A DNA stretch of 64,000 nt from Streptomyces halstedii (GCA_000720535.1 JOAZ01000008.1:326386-390385); one strand, 5' to 3'; counted from the first letter of the stretch, positions 53,402 to 63,007 are shown. The notes: a model not told the origin generated them from the letters alone. A program made the numbers and translations.

Positions 53402-54535
53402 GGCCATAAGTTAAGCCCACGATGTGCGGATTGGGGAGTCCCAGTCTCCGGGTCATCCGTTTTATGCTGGTTCTGTCCGCTTGACCTGTCAGAACACCGT
53501 AAAGCTTCTGTTAACAGCGGGGACTTTTCCGGGGGGAGGAAGCCGAGTCTGACGAGAAGTGGCGGACGGGTCACAAAGGGCGACATCCGCGGGGTACTCA
53601 CCACGGCGGAGGGCATCGGCCCCCGGGTGCCCGGAACTTCGGCCGCCCCGCCCCATGATCTGATCGGCGGCCGGAGGCTTTGCGGATCATCGCCGGGAAC
53701 TCGGCGCGGCATTCCCGGCACGTGAATGACACGACGCGCGAATGACGCGTGCCGTGGAGGTCCGGCCCGGTCGCGGTCACCCTGGGAGGAGGTCGTCGCC
53801 GTGCGGACAGCGGGTGATCCCGGTGATCCGGTGGCAGAAGCGTGCCCTCCGTCGGAACTCCGCCCTCGCGGCGGGCGGGCGGCCGGCCGGTGGCGTGGAA
53901 CTCCCGGACAGTCCGCTCACGCGGTTCGACGGAGTGTTTATGCGGGCGGCCCGCCTTACCCCAGGACCGCGAATCCGTGCTTCACACGGGCACGAAACCG
54001 GGTCCGGCTCGGATGAGTACCGCCTTTGCCGTGAGACCCGGATACAGGCGCCCGTCCCTATGATCGCCGTAGGCCACCGGCCCGGCCCGGACCGTCACTT
54101 CAGGGTGATTCGTGAGCCGTGATCGGAAGGTGCGAATGAGGCCGGGGCCGGCGGATTCGACCGCGCCCGGGAGACGGCACACCCAAGGCACTTCCGCCAC
54201 GCACGCCCATCCGGGACGACTGGCATGTCCCGGGTATCCGTTGCGGAGACAGGTAGTTGACGGAAAGTCGAAGAAGAAGCCGTGTCCCACCCGAGCGCCT
54301 TCCTCCTTCGGCGCGTGCGCGGGGCGCGTACACGGTACGGCCGGACAGTCCGTGCGCGGCAAGCACGGCAACCGGTCCGTACGGCGCACGGGACCTCGCC
54401 GCCCTCGGCGTCGCCTCCCCGCGGCACCGACGCGCGCCGTCCGGGGGAGCGCGCCCGCGTAACCCCCGGGCCTCGGTGTCGTTGAGCTGGCGTGGGGTCT
54501 GTCCGCCGGGCGCCGCGATGGGGGAGGGGTCGCAC

Positions 54536-54664
54536 ATGTCCGACACGGAGCACGGCGCGCGAGGCCGCCCGTGGACCGTTCGCCGCCGTCGGGGGGCCGT
54601 TGGAGGACCCGTCTCCCGCACGTCGTCCGCGGCGCCCCGGCCACGGGGCCGTGGGGGTGCCTGA
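54536..54664 (+). CDS. Possible 42-residue small peptide (doubtful)
   Basis: ATG behind a GGGGAGGGG site, Arg-rich product starting MSDTEHGARGRPWTV. No recognised domain or neighbour relation. Listed only because the start signal is strong; it could be chance. Confidence 0.2.
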   Translation: MSDTEHGARGRPWTVRRRRGAVGGPVSRTSSAAPRPRGRGGA

Positions 54665-54760
54665 CGCCCTGAGGCCGGTGACCGCGCCGGCCGGGGACCC
54701 GCGTACGGCGACGGCGCCCGCGAGGACGGGCCGGACCCGGACGGACCGGTCACCGCCGCG

Positions 54761-54812
54761 CTCGCCCTGACCGACCCGCCACCCACGCACTCGCCCTGAC
54801 CGACCCGCCACC
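54761..54812. repeat. 23-bp direct repeat upstream of the HMGR gene
   Basis: Two perfect copies of a 23-base sequence starting CTCGCCCTGACCGACCCGCC, at 54761-54783 and 54790-54812, 29 bases apart start to start, about 95 bases before the HMGR start codon. Could be a regulator binding site. Confidence 0.7.
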
Positions 54813-54904
54813 GCCGCCGCGATGCCACGCGTACCCCGGGGCGGCCGTACCCCGAGCGGCCCGTCGGGCCGCCCCGCCCGCCACAGCAGAAAAGGTGATG
54901 ACGC

Positions 54905-56308
54905 ATGAGCTCCGGAGAAAGTCCCGGCCGGCCGGTTCCGCCGCGCGCCCCCGGACGGTACGTGCCCGCCCGGGGGGTCTACACGGAGGCGGCGCGGCTA
55001 CGACGGCTGAGCTGGCTCCGCTCGGTGACCCGGTCGGCGCTGGACTCCCTGCAACACACACGGCTCGACGCCGCCACCCTGACCGGCAACATCGAGGGGC
55101 TCGTCGGCACCGTCGAGATCCCGGTCGGTGTGGCCGGGCCCCTGCTGTTCCACGGGACGCACGTCCAGGGCGAGGTCTACGCCCCCATGGCGACGACGGA
55201 AGGCGCCCTGGTCTCGTCCGCGACGCGGGGAGCCCTGGCCGTCACCATGGCGGGCGGCGTCAGCACACACGCCCTGTCGCAGGCGATGACGCGCGCTCCC
55301 GTCTTCGCCTTCTCCCGGCTGGCCGGTGCCGCCCGCTTCGCCTCGGCGGTCGTCCAGCACCTCGGAGACCTCCGCACCGCCGTCGGGCAGGTCTCCCGGC
55401 ACGCGGTACTCGTCTCCGTCGAGCCCGTGGTCCTGGGCAGGACCGTCCACCTGCGGTTCAGGTACACCACCGGGGACGCGTCGGGGCAGAACATGACGAC
55501 CGCCTGCACCTGGCACGCGTGCCGGTGGATCCTGCGGCAGCCGCACCTGGTCGCCGACGGGGAAGTCGAATCCTTCCTCATCGAGGGGAACACGTCCGGC
55601 GACAAGAAGGCGTCGGCCCAGGCCGTGGCGGAGGGCCGCGGGATCAGGGTGGCCGCCGACTGCCTGCTGCCCGCGGGGATCGTCGAACGGGTCCTCAGGA
55701 CCACCCCCGACGAACTGGTCGGGGGATACCGGCACATCACGGCCGGAGCGGTCCACAGCGGGGTCCTGGGGTCGCACGCCAACACCGCCAACATGGTGGC
55801 CGCGGTCTTCACGGCGACGGGCCAGGACATCGCCTGCGTCCACGAGTCGGGCTCGGGGCAGTTCGTCCTCGAACGCACGCCGGACGGCGTCTACGCGAGC
55901 ATGACCCTGCCGGGCCTGGCACTCGGCACGGTGGGAGGCGGCACCCATCTGCCCACCCAGCACGAACTCCTGGCGGCCATGGGATGCGCCGGCCCGGGAA
56001 GCGCCGCCCGGCTGGCGGAGATCATCGCCGGCTTCGCCCTGGCCCTGGACCTCTCGACGGTCTCCGCGGCCGTGTCCGGGGACTTCGTCGGCGCCCACGA
56101 ACGCCTCGGCCGTAACAGGCCGCCCGCCCGGAGCGGCGTTCCCCGGCGGACCGTGCCACCGGCCGCCGCCGCCGAACGCCGGACCGGCGATCCGGCCACG
56201 CCCGCGCCCCGTGGACCCCGGCCCGCCGCGGTGCCCCACCCGGCCCCGGGCCACGACCGCACCGCCCCGGGCCACGACCGCGCGACACCTTCGCCCGGCG
56301 AACCCTGA
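54905..56308 (+). CDS. Hydroxymethylglutaryl-CoA reductase
   Basis: 467 residues, ATG after AAAAGGTGATG. Class I HMG-CoA reductase features in order: [11 protein letters not shown]-like [10 protein letters not shown], Glu99 in [15 protein letters not shown], cofactor loop GDASGQNM with Asp191 (consensus GDAMGMNM), Lys234 in SGDKKAS, Asp308 in [18 protein letters not shown] and His398 in [10 protein letters not shown]; all four catalytic residues are kept. The last 60 residues are a Pro/Ala/His tail without homology. The reaction is NADPH-dependent reduction of HMG-CoA to mevalonate. No other mevalonate gene is within the window, which is unusual. Confidence 0.88.
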   Translation: MSSGESPGRPVPPRAPGRYVPARGVYTEAARLRRLSWLRSVTRSALDSLQHTRLDAATLTGNIEGLVGTVEIPVGVAGPLLFHGTHVQGEVYAPMATTEGALVSSATRGALAVTMAGGVSTHALSQAMTRAPVFAFSRLAGAARFASAVVQHLGDLRTAVGQVSRHAVLVSVEPVVLGRTVHLRFRYTTGDASGQNMTTACTWHACRWILRQPHLVADGEVESFLIEGNTSGDKKASAQAVAEGRGIRVAADCLLPAGIVERVLRTTPDELVGGYRHITAGAVHSGVLGSHANTANMVAAVFTATGQDIACVHESGSGQFVLERTPDGVYASMTLPGLALGTVGGGTHLPTQHELLAAMGCAGPGSAARLAEIIAGFALALDLSTVSAAVSGDFVGAHERLGRNRPPARSGVPRRTVPPAAAAERRTGDPATPAPRGPRPAAVPHPAPGHDRTAPGHDRATPSPGEP

Positions 56309-56462
56309 GAACCGCCGACCACCGGCTCGTACGAGCGGCGAGGGCACGCGCGGCACCGGCGGACACCCGTGCCCCGCCGCCGGGGTGGTGGGCGTGGCGG
56401 CGTCCCGGCGATTAGGTTGGCCCGAAACTCTCCGGGCAGCCGGACTCGTGTTGGGGGCGAGC

Positions 56463-57824
56463 ATGACCATGCAAAAAGGAACGAACGTCGCGGTACCGGC
56501 CCAGGCCGTCCGGGTCGAACTGGGCTGGCGCGCCGCGCCCGGAGCACCGGACGTGGACGCCTCGGCGCTGCTCCTCGTGTCGGGAAAGGTGCGCGGTGAC
56601 ACCGACTTCGTGTTCTACAACCAGCCCGCGCACGGATCGGGCGCGGTGCGCCACGAGGGCAAGAGGACCGTGGGCGGCGACGTCACGGACACCCTCCTGG
56701 TCGACTTCGGCCGCATGGAGCCGGCCATCGAACGGGTCGTCGTCGCGGCCTCGGCGGACGGCGGCGCGTTCGGCCGGGTGACCGGTCTGTACGTGCGGCT
56801 CGTGGACCAGGCCAACGGCTCGGAGCTCGCCCGCTTCGAGAGCACGGACGCCACGGTGGAGACCGCCTTCATCCTGGGGGAGCTCTACCTGCGCCAGGGT
56901 GCCTGGAAGTTCCGGGCGGTGGGACAGGGCTACGCCACCGGACTGGAGGGCCTGGCGACGGACTTCGGCATCTCGGTCGACGAACCCCAGCGGCCCGTCG
57001 CGCCCCCGCCGCCCGCCGCCCCGCAGCCCCCGTCGTACGTGCCCCCGGCCCCCCAGCCCCCGTCGTACGTACCTTCCGCCCCGCAGCCGCCCGCGTACGC
57101 ACCCCCGGCCCCGCAGCCCGCCTGGCCGCCGGCCGCACCGGCGGCCCCCGCACCCCCGCCCGCACCGCCCGTCACCCAGCCGGTGCGGCTGACCAAGATC
57201 ACCCTGACGAAGGAGACGCCGTCCGTCTCGCTGACCAAACAGGGAGGCACCTCCGGAGCGCTGCGCGTCAACCTCAACTGGGAGGTGCGCAAGCAGTTCA
57301 AGGGCTGGGGCGCGAAACTCGGCCGGGCCGCCGCCGTGCACGGGGACCTCGACCTCGATCTCTGCGCGCTCTACGAACTCACCGACGGCCGCAAGGGAGT
57401 CGTCCAGGCCCTCGGGAACGCCTTCGGCTCGCTCGCGCAGCCGCCGTACATCCACCTCGACGGGGACGACCGCACCGGCGCGGTCTCCTCCGGCGAGAAC
57501 CTCACGGTCAACCTCGACCACAAGGACCGGCTGCGCCGGATCCTGATCTTCGTCACCATCTACGAGGGCGCCCGGAGCTTCGCCGACCTCCACGCCACCG
57601 TCACCCTCCAGCCGAGGAACGGTGCCGCGATCGACTTCTCCCTCGACGAGTGCACGGTGCCCTCCACCGTGTGCGCGCTCGCCCTGATCACCAACGACGG
57701 CTCCGGAGACCTCACCGTGCAGCGCGAGGCGCGCTACCTCGTCCCCCAGCGCGGTGTGAGCCCCCAGCGGACGATCGACGCGGCCTACGGCTGGGGCATG
57801 AACTGGACCCCCGGCCGCAAGTGA
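56463..57824 (+). CDS. Double TerD-domain protein with proline-rich linker
   Basis: 453 residues from the ATG at 56463. First TerD domain residues about 1-165 ([50 protein letters not shown] with the terminal acidic end), then an 80-residue Pro/Ala/Gln linker with APQPPSYV/A repeats, then a second TerD domain (about 250-453: [36 protein letters not shown] and the end [11 protein letters not shown]). TerD proteins bind calcium through Asp-rich loops and belong to the tellurite/stress-resistance network. No other ter gene is near it. Confidence 0.9.
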   Translation: MTMQKGTNVAVPAQAVRVELGWRAAPGAPDVDASALLLVSGKVRGDTDFVFYNQPAHGSGAVRHEGKRTVGGDVTDTLLVDFGRMEPAIERVVVAASADGGAFGRVTGLYVRLVDQANGSELARFESTDATVETAFILGELYLRQGAWKFRAVGQGYATGLEGLATDFGISVDEPQRPVAPPPPAAPQPPSYVPPAPQPPSYVPSAPQPPAYAPPAPQPAWPPAAPAAPAPPPAPPVTQPVRLTKITLTKETPSVSLTKQGGTSGALRVNLNWEVRKQFKGWGAKLGRAAAVHGDLDLDLCALYELTDGRKGVVQALGNAFGSLAQPPYIHLDGDDRTGAVSSGENLTVNLDHKDRLRRILIFVTIYEGARSFADLHATVTLQPRNGAAIDFSLDECTVPSTVCALALITNDGSGDLTVQREARYLVPQRGVSPQRTIDAAYGWGMNWTPGRK

Positions 57825-57840
57825 CCCCCACCGCGGGGCC

Positions 57841-59043
57841 TCAGGGCTCGGGCGCGGCCTCGGGACGGGCGTACGTACGCCCCTTCCAGGCCGCGCCCCG
57901 GCCCCGGTGGTGCTGGACCGCCGAGTCCACCGTCATCAGGAGGTAGAGCACCGCGGTGAACGGCAGCAGCGGGGCCAGCCAGAAGGACTGCCGGTAGTAG
58001 CCGAGCATCGGCAGGTACGTCCCCGCCATCACCGCCCACGCCACCCCGCCCGTCCACGCGGCCACCGAGTCACCCGTGGCCAGTCCCGCCACCAGCGCGG
58101 CCGGCGGCACGACGTAGACCAGGAGCAGTCCCGCCACCGCGGCGGCCAGCAGCGCCGGACTGTGCCGCAGTTGCGCGTAGGCGCTGCGCGAGACCATCCG
58201 CCACAGGTCCCGCAGCCCCGGATACGGCCGCACACTGTCGACCCGGTCCGCGAGCCCCAGCCAGATCCGTCCCCCGCCGCGCCGCACCGCGCCCGCCAGC
58301 GACACGTCGTCGATCACCGCCTGCCGGATGGACTCGGGGATGCGGGCCCGCTCGGCGGCGTCGGCACGCAGCAGCACACAGCCGCCCGCGGCCGCCGCCG
58401 TCCGCGACCGCTCCCGGTTCACCCACCGGAAGGGGTAGAGCTGCCCGAAGAAGTAGACGAACGCGGGCACGACCAGCCGCTCCCAGGTGCTCGTCACCCT
58501 CAGCCGCGCCATCTGGGACACGAGGTCGAAACCGTCCGCGCCGCCCTCCTGGCCGCCCTCGGCCGGTCCGGCCGCCGCCCGGACCAGCTCGCGCAGGCTG
58601 TCCGGCTCGTGCGCGATGTCCGCGTCCGTCAGCAGCAGGAACTCCGGCTTCCGGCGGCGGGCCAGGGCGATCCCGTGCCGCAGCGCCCAGAGCTTGCCGG
58701 TCCAGCCCGGTTCGGGTTCGCCCGGTGTCACCACCGTCAGGGGCAGGCCCCCGCAGCGTACGGACAGGGCGCGTGCCAGCTCCCCCGTGCCGTCCTCGCT
58801 GCAGTCGTCGACGAGCACGACCTCCGCGTCCCCGGGGTAGTCCTGGGCGAGCAGCGACGGCAGGCTCCTCTCCAGCACCGCGGCCTCGTCCCGCGCCGGG
58901 ACGACCACCGCCACCGACGGCCAGCGCTCCGGCTCCGCCCGGTCGGGGAGCCGCTGGTCGGTGCGCCAGAAGAACCCCTGACCCAGCAGCAGCCACATCC
59001 AAGCGGACAACGAACCCACGGCGATCCAGGCAACGGCGCTCAT
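57841..59043 (-). CDS. Family 2 glycosyltransferase (HpnB-like)
   Basis: 400 residues. Membrane anchor at the N-terminus (AWIAVGSLSAWMWLLLG), a GT-A domain (VAVVVPARDEAAVLERSL, VVLVDDCSEDGTGE, LLLTDADIAH with the DxD-type acidic pair) and three C-terminal membrane helices. It resembles hopene-associated glycosyltransferase HpnB, but no hopanoid genes are visible. It converges with the TerD gene, 16 bases apart. Confidence 0.88.
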   Translation of the reverse strand: MSAVAWIAVGSLSAWMWLLLGQGFFWRTDQRLPDRAEPERWPSVAVVVPARDEAAVLERSLPSLLAQDYPGDAEVVLVDDCSEDGTGELARALSVRCGGLPLTVVTPGEPEPGWTGKLWALRHGIALARRRKPEFLLLTDADIAHEPDSLRELVRAAAGPAEGGQEGGADGFDLVSQMARLRVTSTWERLVVPAFVYFFGQLYPFRWVNRERSRTAAAAGGCVLLRADAAERARIPESIRQAVIDDVSLAGAVRRGGGRIWLGLADRVDSVRPYPGLRDLWRMVSRSAYAQLRHSPALLAAAVAGLLLVYVVPPAALVAGLATGDSVAAWTGGVAWAVMAGTYLPMLGYYRQSFWLAPLLPFTAVLYLLMTVDSAVQHHRGRGAAWKGRTYARPEAAPEP

Positions 59044-59101
59044 CCGCCGAAGTCTGCCCCACTTCGGCCGGGGCGCAAGGGCGGTCGACTATGGTGACCG
59101 G

Positions 59102-59887
59102 GTGAAGATCGCACTCATGGACTCGGGAATCGGCCTGCTCGCGGCCGCCGCCGCGGTACGCGCGCTGCGGCCCGACGCCGATCTGGTGCTGTCGTCCGAC
59201 CCCGGCTCGATGCCCTGGGGACCCCGCACCCCCGACGACGTGACCGAGCGCGCGCTCGCCGTCGCGCGCGCCGCCGCGGCCCGCCGGCCGGACGCGCTGA
59301 TCGTCGCCTGCAACACCGCGTCCGTCCACGCCCTGCCCGCCCTGCGGGCCGAGCTGGAGCCCGGTCTGCCCGTCGTCGGCACCGTGCCCGCGATCAAACC
59401 GGCCGCGGCCGGCGGCGGCCCGGTCGCCATCTGGGCCACCCCGGCGACCACCGGCAGCCCCTACCAGCGCGGGCTGATCCATGACTTCGCCCGGCACGTC
59501 GAGGTGACCGAGGTGCCCTGCCCGGGGCTCGCCGACGCCGTGCAGCACGCGGACGAGGCGGCCACCGTCCGGGCCGTGGCCGCCGCCGCCGCCCTCACCC
59601 CGCCCGGGGTGACGGACGTCGTCCTGGGCTGCACCCACTACGAGCTGGTGGGGGACCGCATCCGTGCCGCCCTGCGGCGCCCCGGCGCCCCGGAGGTCAC
59701 GCTCCACGGCTCCGCCGAGGCGGTCGCCGCCCAGGCGCTGCGCCGCGTCGGCGCCGAGCCCGCCCCCTCGGCCGAACCGTCCGGCACCCTCACCGTCCTC
59801 CTCGGCGGCCGCCCCGCCGGCCTGCCCGTCCCCGCACTGGCCTACCCGCAGGGCGCCTTCCTGGGCGCCGTGAGCGCCGCGCTCTGA
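59102..59887 (+). CDS. Aspartate/glutamate racemase-family protein (MurI-like)
   Basis: 261 residues, GTG start. The two catalytic cysteines are Cys70 in VACNTASVHA and Cys177 in GCTHYE; Asp7 in MDSGIG also fits MurI, which interconverts L- and D-glutamate for peptidoglycan. It lacks the usual GxVGGLTV of MurI after Asp7 (it reads GIGLLAAA), so it may be a divergent member and not the housekeeping enzyme. Confidence 0.85.
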   Translation: MKIALMDSGIGLLAAAAAVRALRPDADLVLSSDPGSMPWGPRTPDDVTERALAVARAAAARRPDALIVACNTASVHALPALRAELEPGLPVVGTVPAIKPAAAGGGPVAIWATPATTGSPYQRGLIHDFARHVEVTEVPCPGLADAVQHADEAATVRAVAAAAALTPPGVTDVVLGCTHYELVGDRIRAALRRPGAPEVTLHGSAEAVAAQALRRVGAEPAPSAEPSGTLTVLLGGRPAGLPVPALAYPQGAFLGAVSAAL

Positions 59888-59957
59888 CCCGCCCGCCGGG
59901 GCGCGCGCTCCGCCGTTGCCGGTACCGGCGGAGCGGATCCTGGGTACGCTGCTTCGC

Positions 59958-60524
59958 ATGACGGACCACCCCGGCAACACGCGGCACGGTTCGAACCAGA
60001 CCCCCGCGATGGTCTGGACGGGCCGGGCCACCAACCGCTTCCAGTGGCTGCTCGCGGCCGTGGGCGTGGGATGCATGGCGCTCGGTGTCGAGCTCGCCGT
60101 CGACTCCGCCTGGACCTCCGGTTCCGCCCCGCTGCTGATGTCGGTCATCGGCTGCCTGGCCGCCGGACTGCTGATCCTCTTCGGCACGCTCGCCTTCGTC
60201 CATGTGGCCGTCACCGTGGACGGTGACGCCCTGGAGGTGCGCTGCGGTCACATCGGGCTGCCCCGGCGCCGGATCCTGCTCGCCCATGTGGTCGGCGCCG
60301 ACTTCGCCCCCCAGGTCACCCCGAGACAGTGGGGCGGCTGGGGTTACCGCTGGCGCCCCGAGAAGGGCACGGCCGTGGTCGTACGCCGGGGTGAGGCCCT
60401 GGTGCTCGTGCTGGGCGACGGCCGCAGGTTCACCGTCACCGTGGACGACGCGGAGGCGGCCGTACGGTTCATCCGCGACCGGCTGCACCTGGCGCCGGCC
60501 ACCGAGAAGCCCACCACGCCCTGA
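59958..60524 (+). CDS. Small membrane protein, PH-like (hypothetical)
   Basis: 188 residues from the ATG at 59958. Two N-terminal membrane helices (LLAAVGVGCMALGVELAVD and LLMSVIGCLAAGLLILFGTLA) then a soluble part of beta strands (VTVDGDALEVRCGHIGLPR, TAVVVRRGEALVLVLGDGRR) ending in a helix, similar to bacterial PH-domain membrane proteins. Role unknown. Confidence 0.78.
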   Translation: MTDHPGNTRHGSNQTPAMVWTGRATNRFQWLLAAVGVGCMALGVELAVDSAWTSGSAPLLMSVIGCLAAGLLILFGTLAFVHVAVTVDGDALEVRCGHIGLPRRRILLAHVVGADFAPQVTPRQWGGWGYRWRPEKGTAVVVRRGEALVLVLGDGRRFTVTVDDAEAAVRFIRDRLHLAPATEKPTTP

Positions 60525-60620
60525 CCGCGCCGCCGGAACGCTCCGGCGGTGCCACGGCTGCCGTCCCGCGCCGTCCCGCGCCGCGCCGCCCGCACAGCGG
60601 CGCACCGTAGACTCCGGCAG

Positions 60621-62243
60621 GTGAGCGCCACCATCACCACCGCCGAACCGCAGCCCGCCCCCGTGTCCCGCGGCGGGAGGCACGGGCCGTGGCTGGTCCG
60701 GCCGGCCGCCGCCGTCCTCTCCGGCGTCCTGCTGTATCTGAGCTTCCCGCCCCGCCCCCTGTGGTGGCTGGTGCTCCCCGGCTTCGCCCTGCTGGGCTGG
60801 GTCCTGTCCGCCCGCGCACTCCGCGCGGCACTGGGCCTCGGCCTTCTCGCGGGCCTCGGTTTCATGCTCCCGCTGCTGCACTGGACGGGGGAGGACGTCG
60901 GGCCCGTCCCGTGGCTCGCGCTCGCGCTGGCCGAGGCGCTGTTCGTCGCGGTGGGCTGCGTGGGCATCGCCGCCGTCTCCCGCCTGCCGTACTGGCCCCT
61001 CTGGGGGGCGGCCGTCTGGACCCTGGACGAGGCGGTACGGGCCCGGGTGCCGTTCGGCGGCTTCCCCTGGGGCAAGATCGCCTTCGGCCAGGCCGACGGC
61101 CCGTTCCTCCCGCTCGCCGCGCTCGGCGGCACCCCCCTGCTCTCCTTCGCCGTGGTGCTGTGCGGCTTCGGGCTCCTCGAAGCGGCACGCCAGGTCCACC
61201 GCTACCGGGTCACCGGCACCGTGCGCCGGGCCGCCGTCGCCGCGGCCGCCGCCACCGTCGCCGTACCCGCCCTCGCCGTGTTCGCGTCCCTGCCGCTCGT
61301 CGACGACTCGGCCGAGGACGGCACCGCCACCGTCGCCGCGATCCAGGGCAACGTGCCGCGCCTGGGCCTCGACTTCAACTCCCAGCGCCGAGCCGTCCTG
61401 GACAACCACGCCGCGCGCACCGAGCAGCTCGCCCAGGACGTGAAGGCGGGCAAGGTGCCCCAGCCGGACTTCGTGCTCTGGCCGGAGAACTCCTCCGACC
61501 TCGACCCGTTCCGCAACGCCGACGCCCGCGACGTCATCGACCGGGCCGTGCGGGCGATCGGCGCGCCCACCGTCGTCGGGGCGGTCCTCACCCCCGACAC
61601 GGGAAGCCTCCGCAACACGCTGATCCAGTGGGACCCGGAGAGCGGTCCCGGCGACACGTACGACAAGCGGCACATCCAGCCGTTCGGCGAGTACATGCCG
61701 ATGCGGTCCTTCGTCCGGATCTTCAGCAAGGACGTCGACCGGGTCCAGCGGGAGTTCGGCCCCGGCGGGAAGGTCGGGGTGTTCGACCTGGCGGGCACCA
61801 AGGTCGGGCTGGTCACCTGCTACGAGGCCGCGTTCGACGACGCCGTCCGCGACACCGTGAAGCACGGGGGGCAGCTGATCGCCGTACCGAGCAACAACGC
61901 CACCTTCGGGCGCAGCGAGATGACCTACCAGCAGCTCGCGATGTCCCAGGTCCGGGCGGTGGAGCACGGGCGGTCCGTCGTGGTGCCCGTCACCAGCGGT
62001 GTCAGCGCGGTGATCCGGCCGGACGGCACGGTCGTGGAGAAGACGGAGATGTTCACCCCCGCCGCCCTGGTCGACGAGGTGCCGCTGCGGTCCTCGCTGA
62101 CCCCGGCGACCCGCATGGGAGCCCTGCCCGAGGGCCTTCTCGCGCTCGTCGCGGTGGCCGGCCTCGGCTGGGTGGTGGTGCGCTCCGTGCGCGCCAGGAA
62201 GGACCGGGCGGCGGGGCCCGGGGACGTCCCGGCGGCCCCGTAG
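60621..62243 (+). CDS. lnt: Apolipoprotein N-acyltransferase
   Basis: 540 residues from the GTG at 60621. Six or so N-terminal membrane helices, then a nitrilase-like domain with catalytic triad Glu289 (LWPENSS), Lys349 (YDKRHIQPFGEYMP) and Cys400 (LVTCYEAAF). It transfers an acyl chain to the N-terminal Cys of prolipoproteins at the outer face of the membrane. The C-terminus has one further hydrophobic helix (LLALVAVAGLGWVVV). Confidence 0.93.
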   Translation: MSATITTAEPQPAPVSRGGRHGPWLVRPAAAVLSGVLLYLSFPPRPLWWLVLPGFALLGWVLSARALRAALGLGLLAGLGFMLPLLHWTGEDVGPVPWLALALAEALFVAVGCVGIAAVSRLPYWPLWGAAVWTLDEAVRARVPFGGFPWGKIAFGQADGPFLPLAALGGTPLLSFAVVLCGFGLLEAARQVHRYRVTGTVRRAAVAAAAATVAVPALAVFASLPLVDDSAEDGTATVAAIQGNVPRLGLDFNSQRRAVLDNHAARTEQLAQDVKAGKVPQPDFVLWPENSSDLDPFRNADARDVIDRAVRAIGAPTVVGAVLTPDTGSLRNTLIQWDPESGPGDTYDKRHIQPFGEYMPMRSFVRIFSKDVDRVQREFGPGGKVGVFDLAGTKVGLVTCYEAAFDDAVRDTVKHGGQLIAVPSNNATFGRSEMTYQQLAMSQVRAVEHGRSVVVPVTSGVSAVIRPDGTVVEKTEMFTPAALVDEVPLRSSLTPATRMGALPEGLLALVAVAGLGWVVVRSVRARKDRAAGPGDVPAAP

Positions 62244-62252
62244 GCTCCTGGC

Positions 62253-62732
62253 ATGGCTACTCCTGACTTCATCCGCGAGATCCGTGCCACCGCCGGCCAC
62301 CAGCTGCTTCTGCTGCCCGGCGTCACCGCCGTCGTCTTCGACGACGAGGGAAGGGTGCTGCTCAACCAGCGGTCCGACACGGGCAGGTGGTCGGTCATCG
62401 GCGGCATCGCCGAGCCCGGCGAGGAGCCCGCGGCGACCGCGGAGCGTGAGGTGTACGAGGAGACCGCCGTGCGCTGCGTCGCGGAGCGGGTGGTGCTCAC
62501 CCAGGCGCTGAAGCCGGTGCAGTACGCCAACGGCGACCACTGCCAGTACGTCGACATCACCTTCCGCTGCCGGGCCACCGGGGGCGTGGCGCGGGTCAAC
62601 GACGACGAGTCGCTGGAGGTGGGCTGGTTCCCCGTGGACACGCTGCCGCCGCTGAGCGAGTTCTCGCTGTTCCGGATCAAGCAGTCGCTCACGGACGGCC
62701 CCACCTGGTTCGCGCCCACCACCGGAGCGTGA
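62253..62732 (+). CDS. Nudix hydrolase
   Basis: 159 residues. Nudix box GGIAEPGEEPAATAEREVYE continuing ETAV is complete (GX5EX7REVXEEXA). The preceding segment VTAVVFDDEGRVLLNQRSDTG is typical. It follows lnt with nine bases, so they may be co-transcribed. It hydrolyses a nucleoside diphosphate linked to some moiety; substrate unknown. Confidence 0.9.
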   Translation: MATPDFIREIRATAGHQLLLLPGVTAVVFDDEGRVLLNQRSDTGRWSVIGGIAEPGEEPAATAEREVYEETAVRCVAERVVLTQALKPVQYANGDHCQYVDITFRCRATGGVARVNDDESLEVGWFPVDTLPPLSEFSLFRIKQSLTDGPTWFAPTTGA

Positions 62733-62815
62733 GGGCCCGGCCGACGGTGGGCGCCGTCCCGGCCGCTCGTACCGGCCACGGCCGGGACACGGCGTCGAAC
62801 CCGTGTTCAGGTGTC

Positions 62816-62861
62816 TGGTCCATACCAGGCTCTTGACAGCTTCATCGTTCACTTCTTAAAT
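62816..62861 (+). promoter_or_regulatory. GH16 promoter with a DasR-site-like element
   Basis: TGGTCCATACCA (62816-62827) matches the DasR dre core TGGTCTAGACCA at 10 of 12 positions and also resembles the repeat TGGTCCAGACCT of chitinase promoters. Six bases further is a perfect -35, TTGACA (62833-62838), a 17-base spacer and TTAAAT (62856-62861). The predicted leader is about 140 bases. Confidence 0.7.
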
Positions 62862-63007
62862 CGCGTAGTGAACTAAGCCCCCCGCAGGGCGAGCCGTCGC
62901 CACCCGTCCGTCCCCTCCGGCGAGGGTCCGTGCCGTCCCTGCTTCGCCCCGCGATCTGTCATGCCCATGGCATTACGGATCTGCTCGTCGTCCCATGAAG
63001 GGCAACC

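Larger units (their letters stand above)
53408..54904. other. 1.5-kb interval without a supported gene
   Basis: The longest apparently non-coding stretch of the window. Contents: a -10-like box at 53408-53413 for DUF6643; a CTGTTAACAG palindrome near 53507; an AT-richer patch around 53450-53550; a possible 42-codon peptide at 54536-54664 with a GGGGAGGGG ribosome binding site (Arg-rich, no similarity recognised, uncertain); a 23-bp direct repeat at 54761-54812. Longer frames on the minus strand (53982-54906) have no start site or domain. It might hide a small RNA or a decayed gene. Confidence 0.5.

Noticed and set aside
53982-54906. Minus-strand frames of 100-270 codons in the 1.5-kb interval
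   Set aside because: Several frames overlap on both strands, all Arg/Pro-rich with no domain or start signal; typical of random GC-rich DNA.
46911-57824. Reading this stretch as a secondary-metabolite cluster because of the HMGR gene
   Set aside because: No polyketide, peptide or terpene synthase, prenyltransferase or tailoring set is present.
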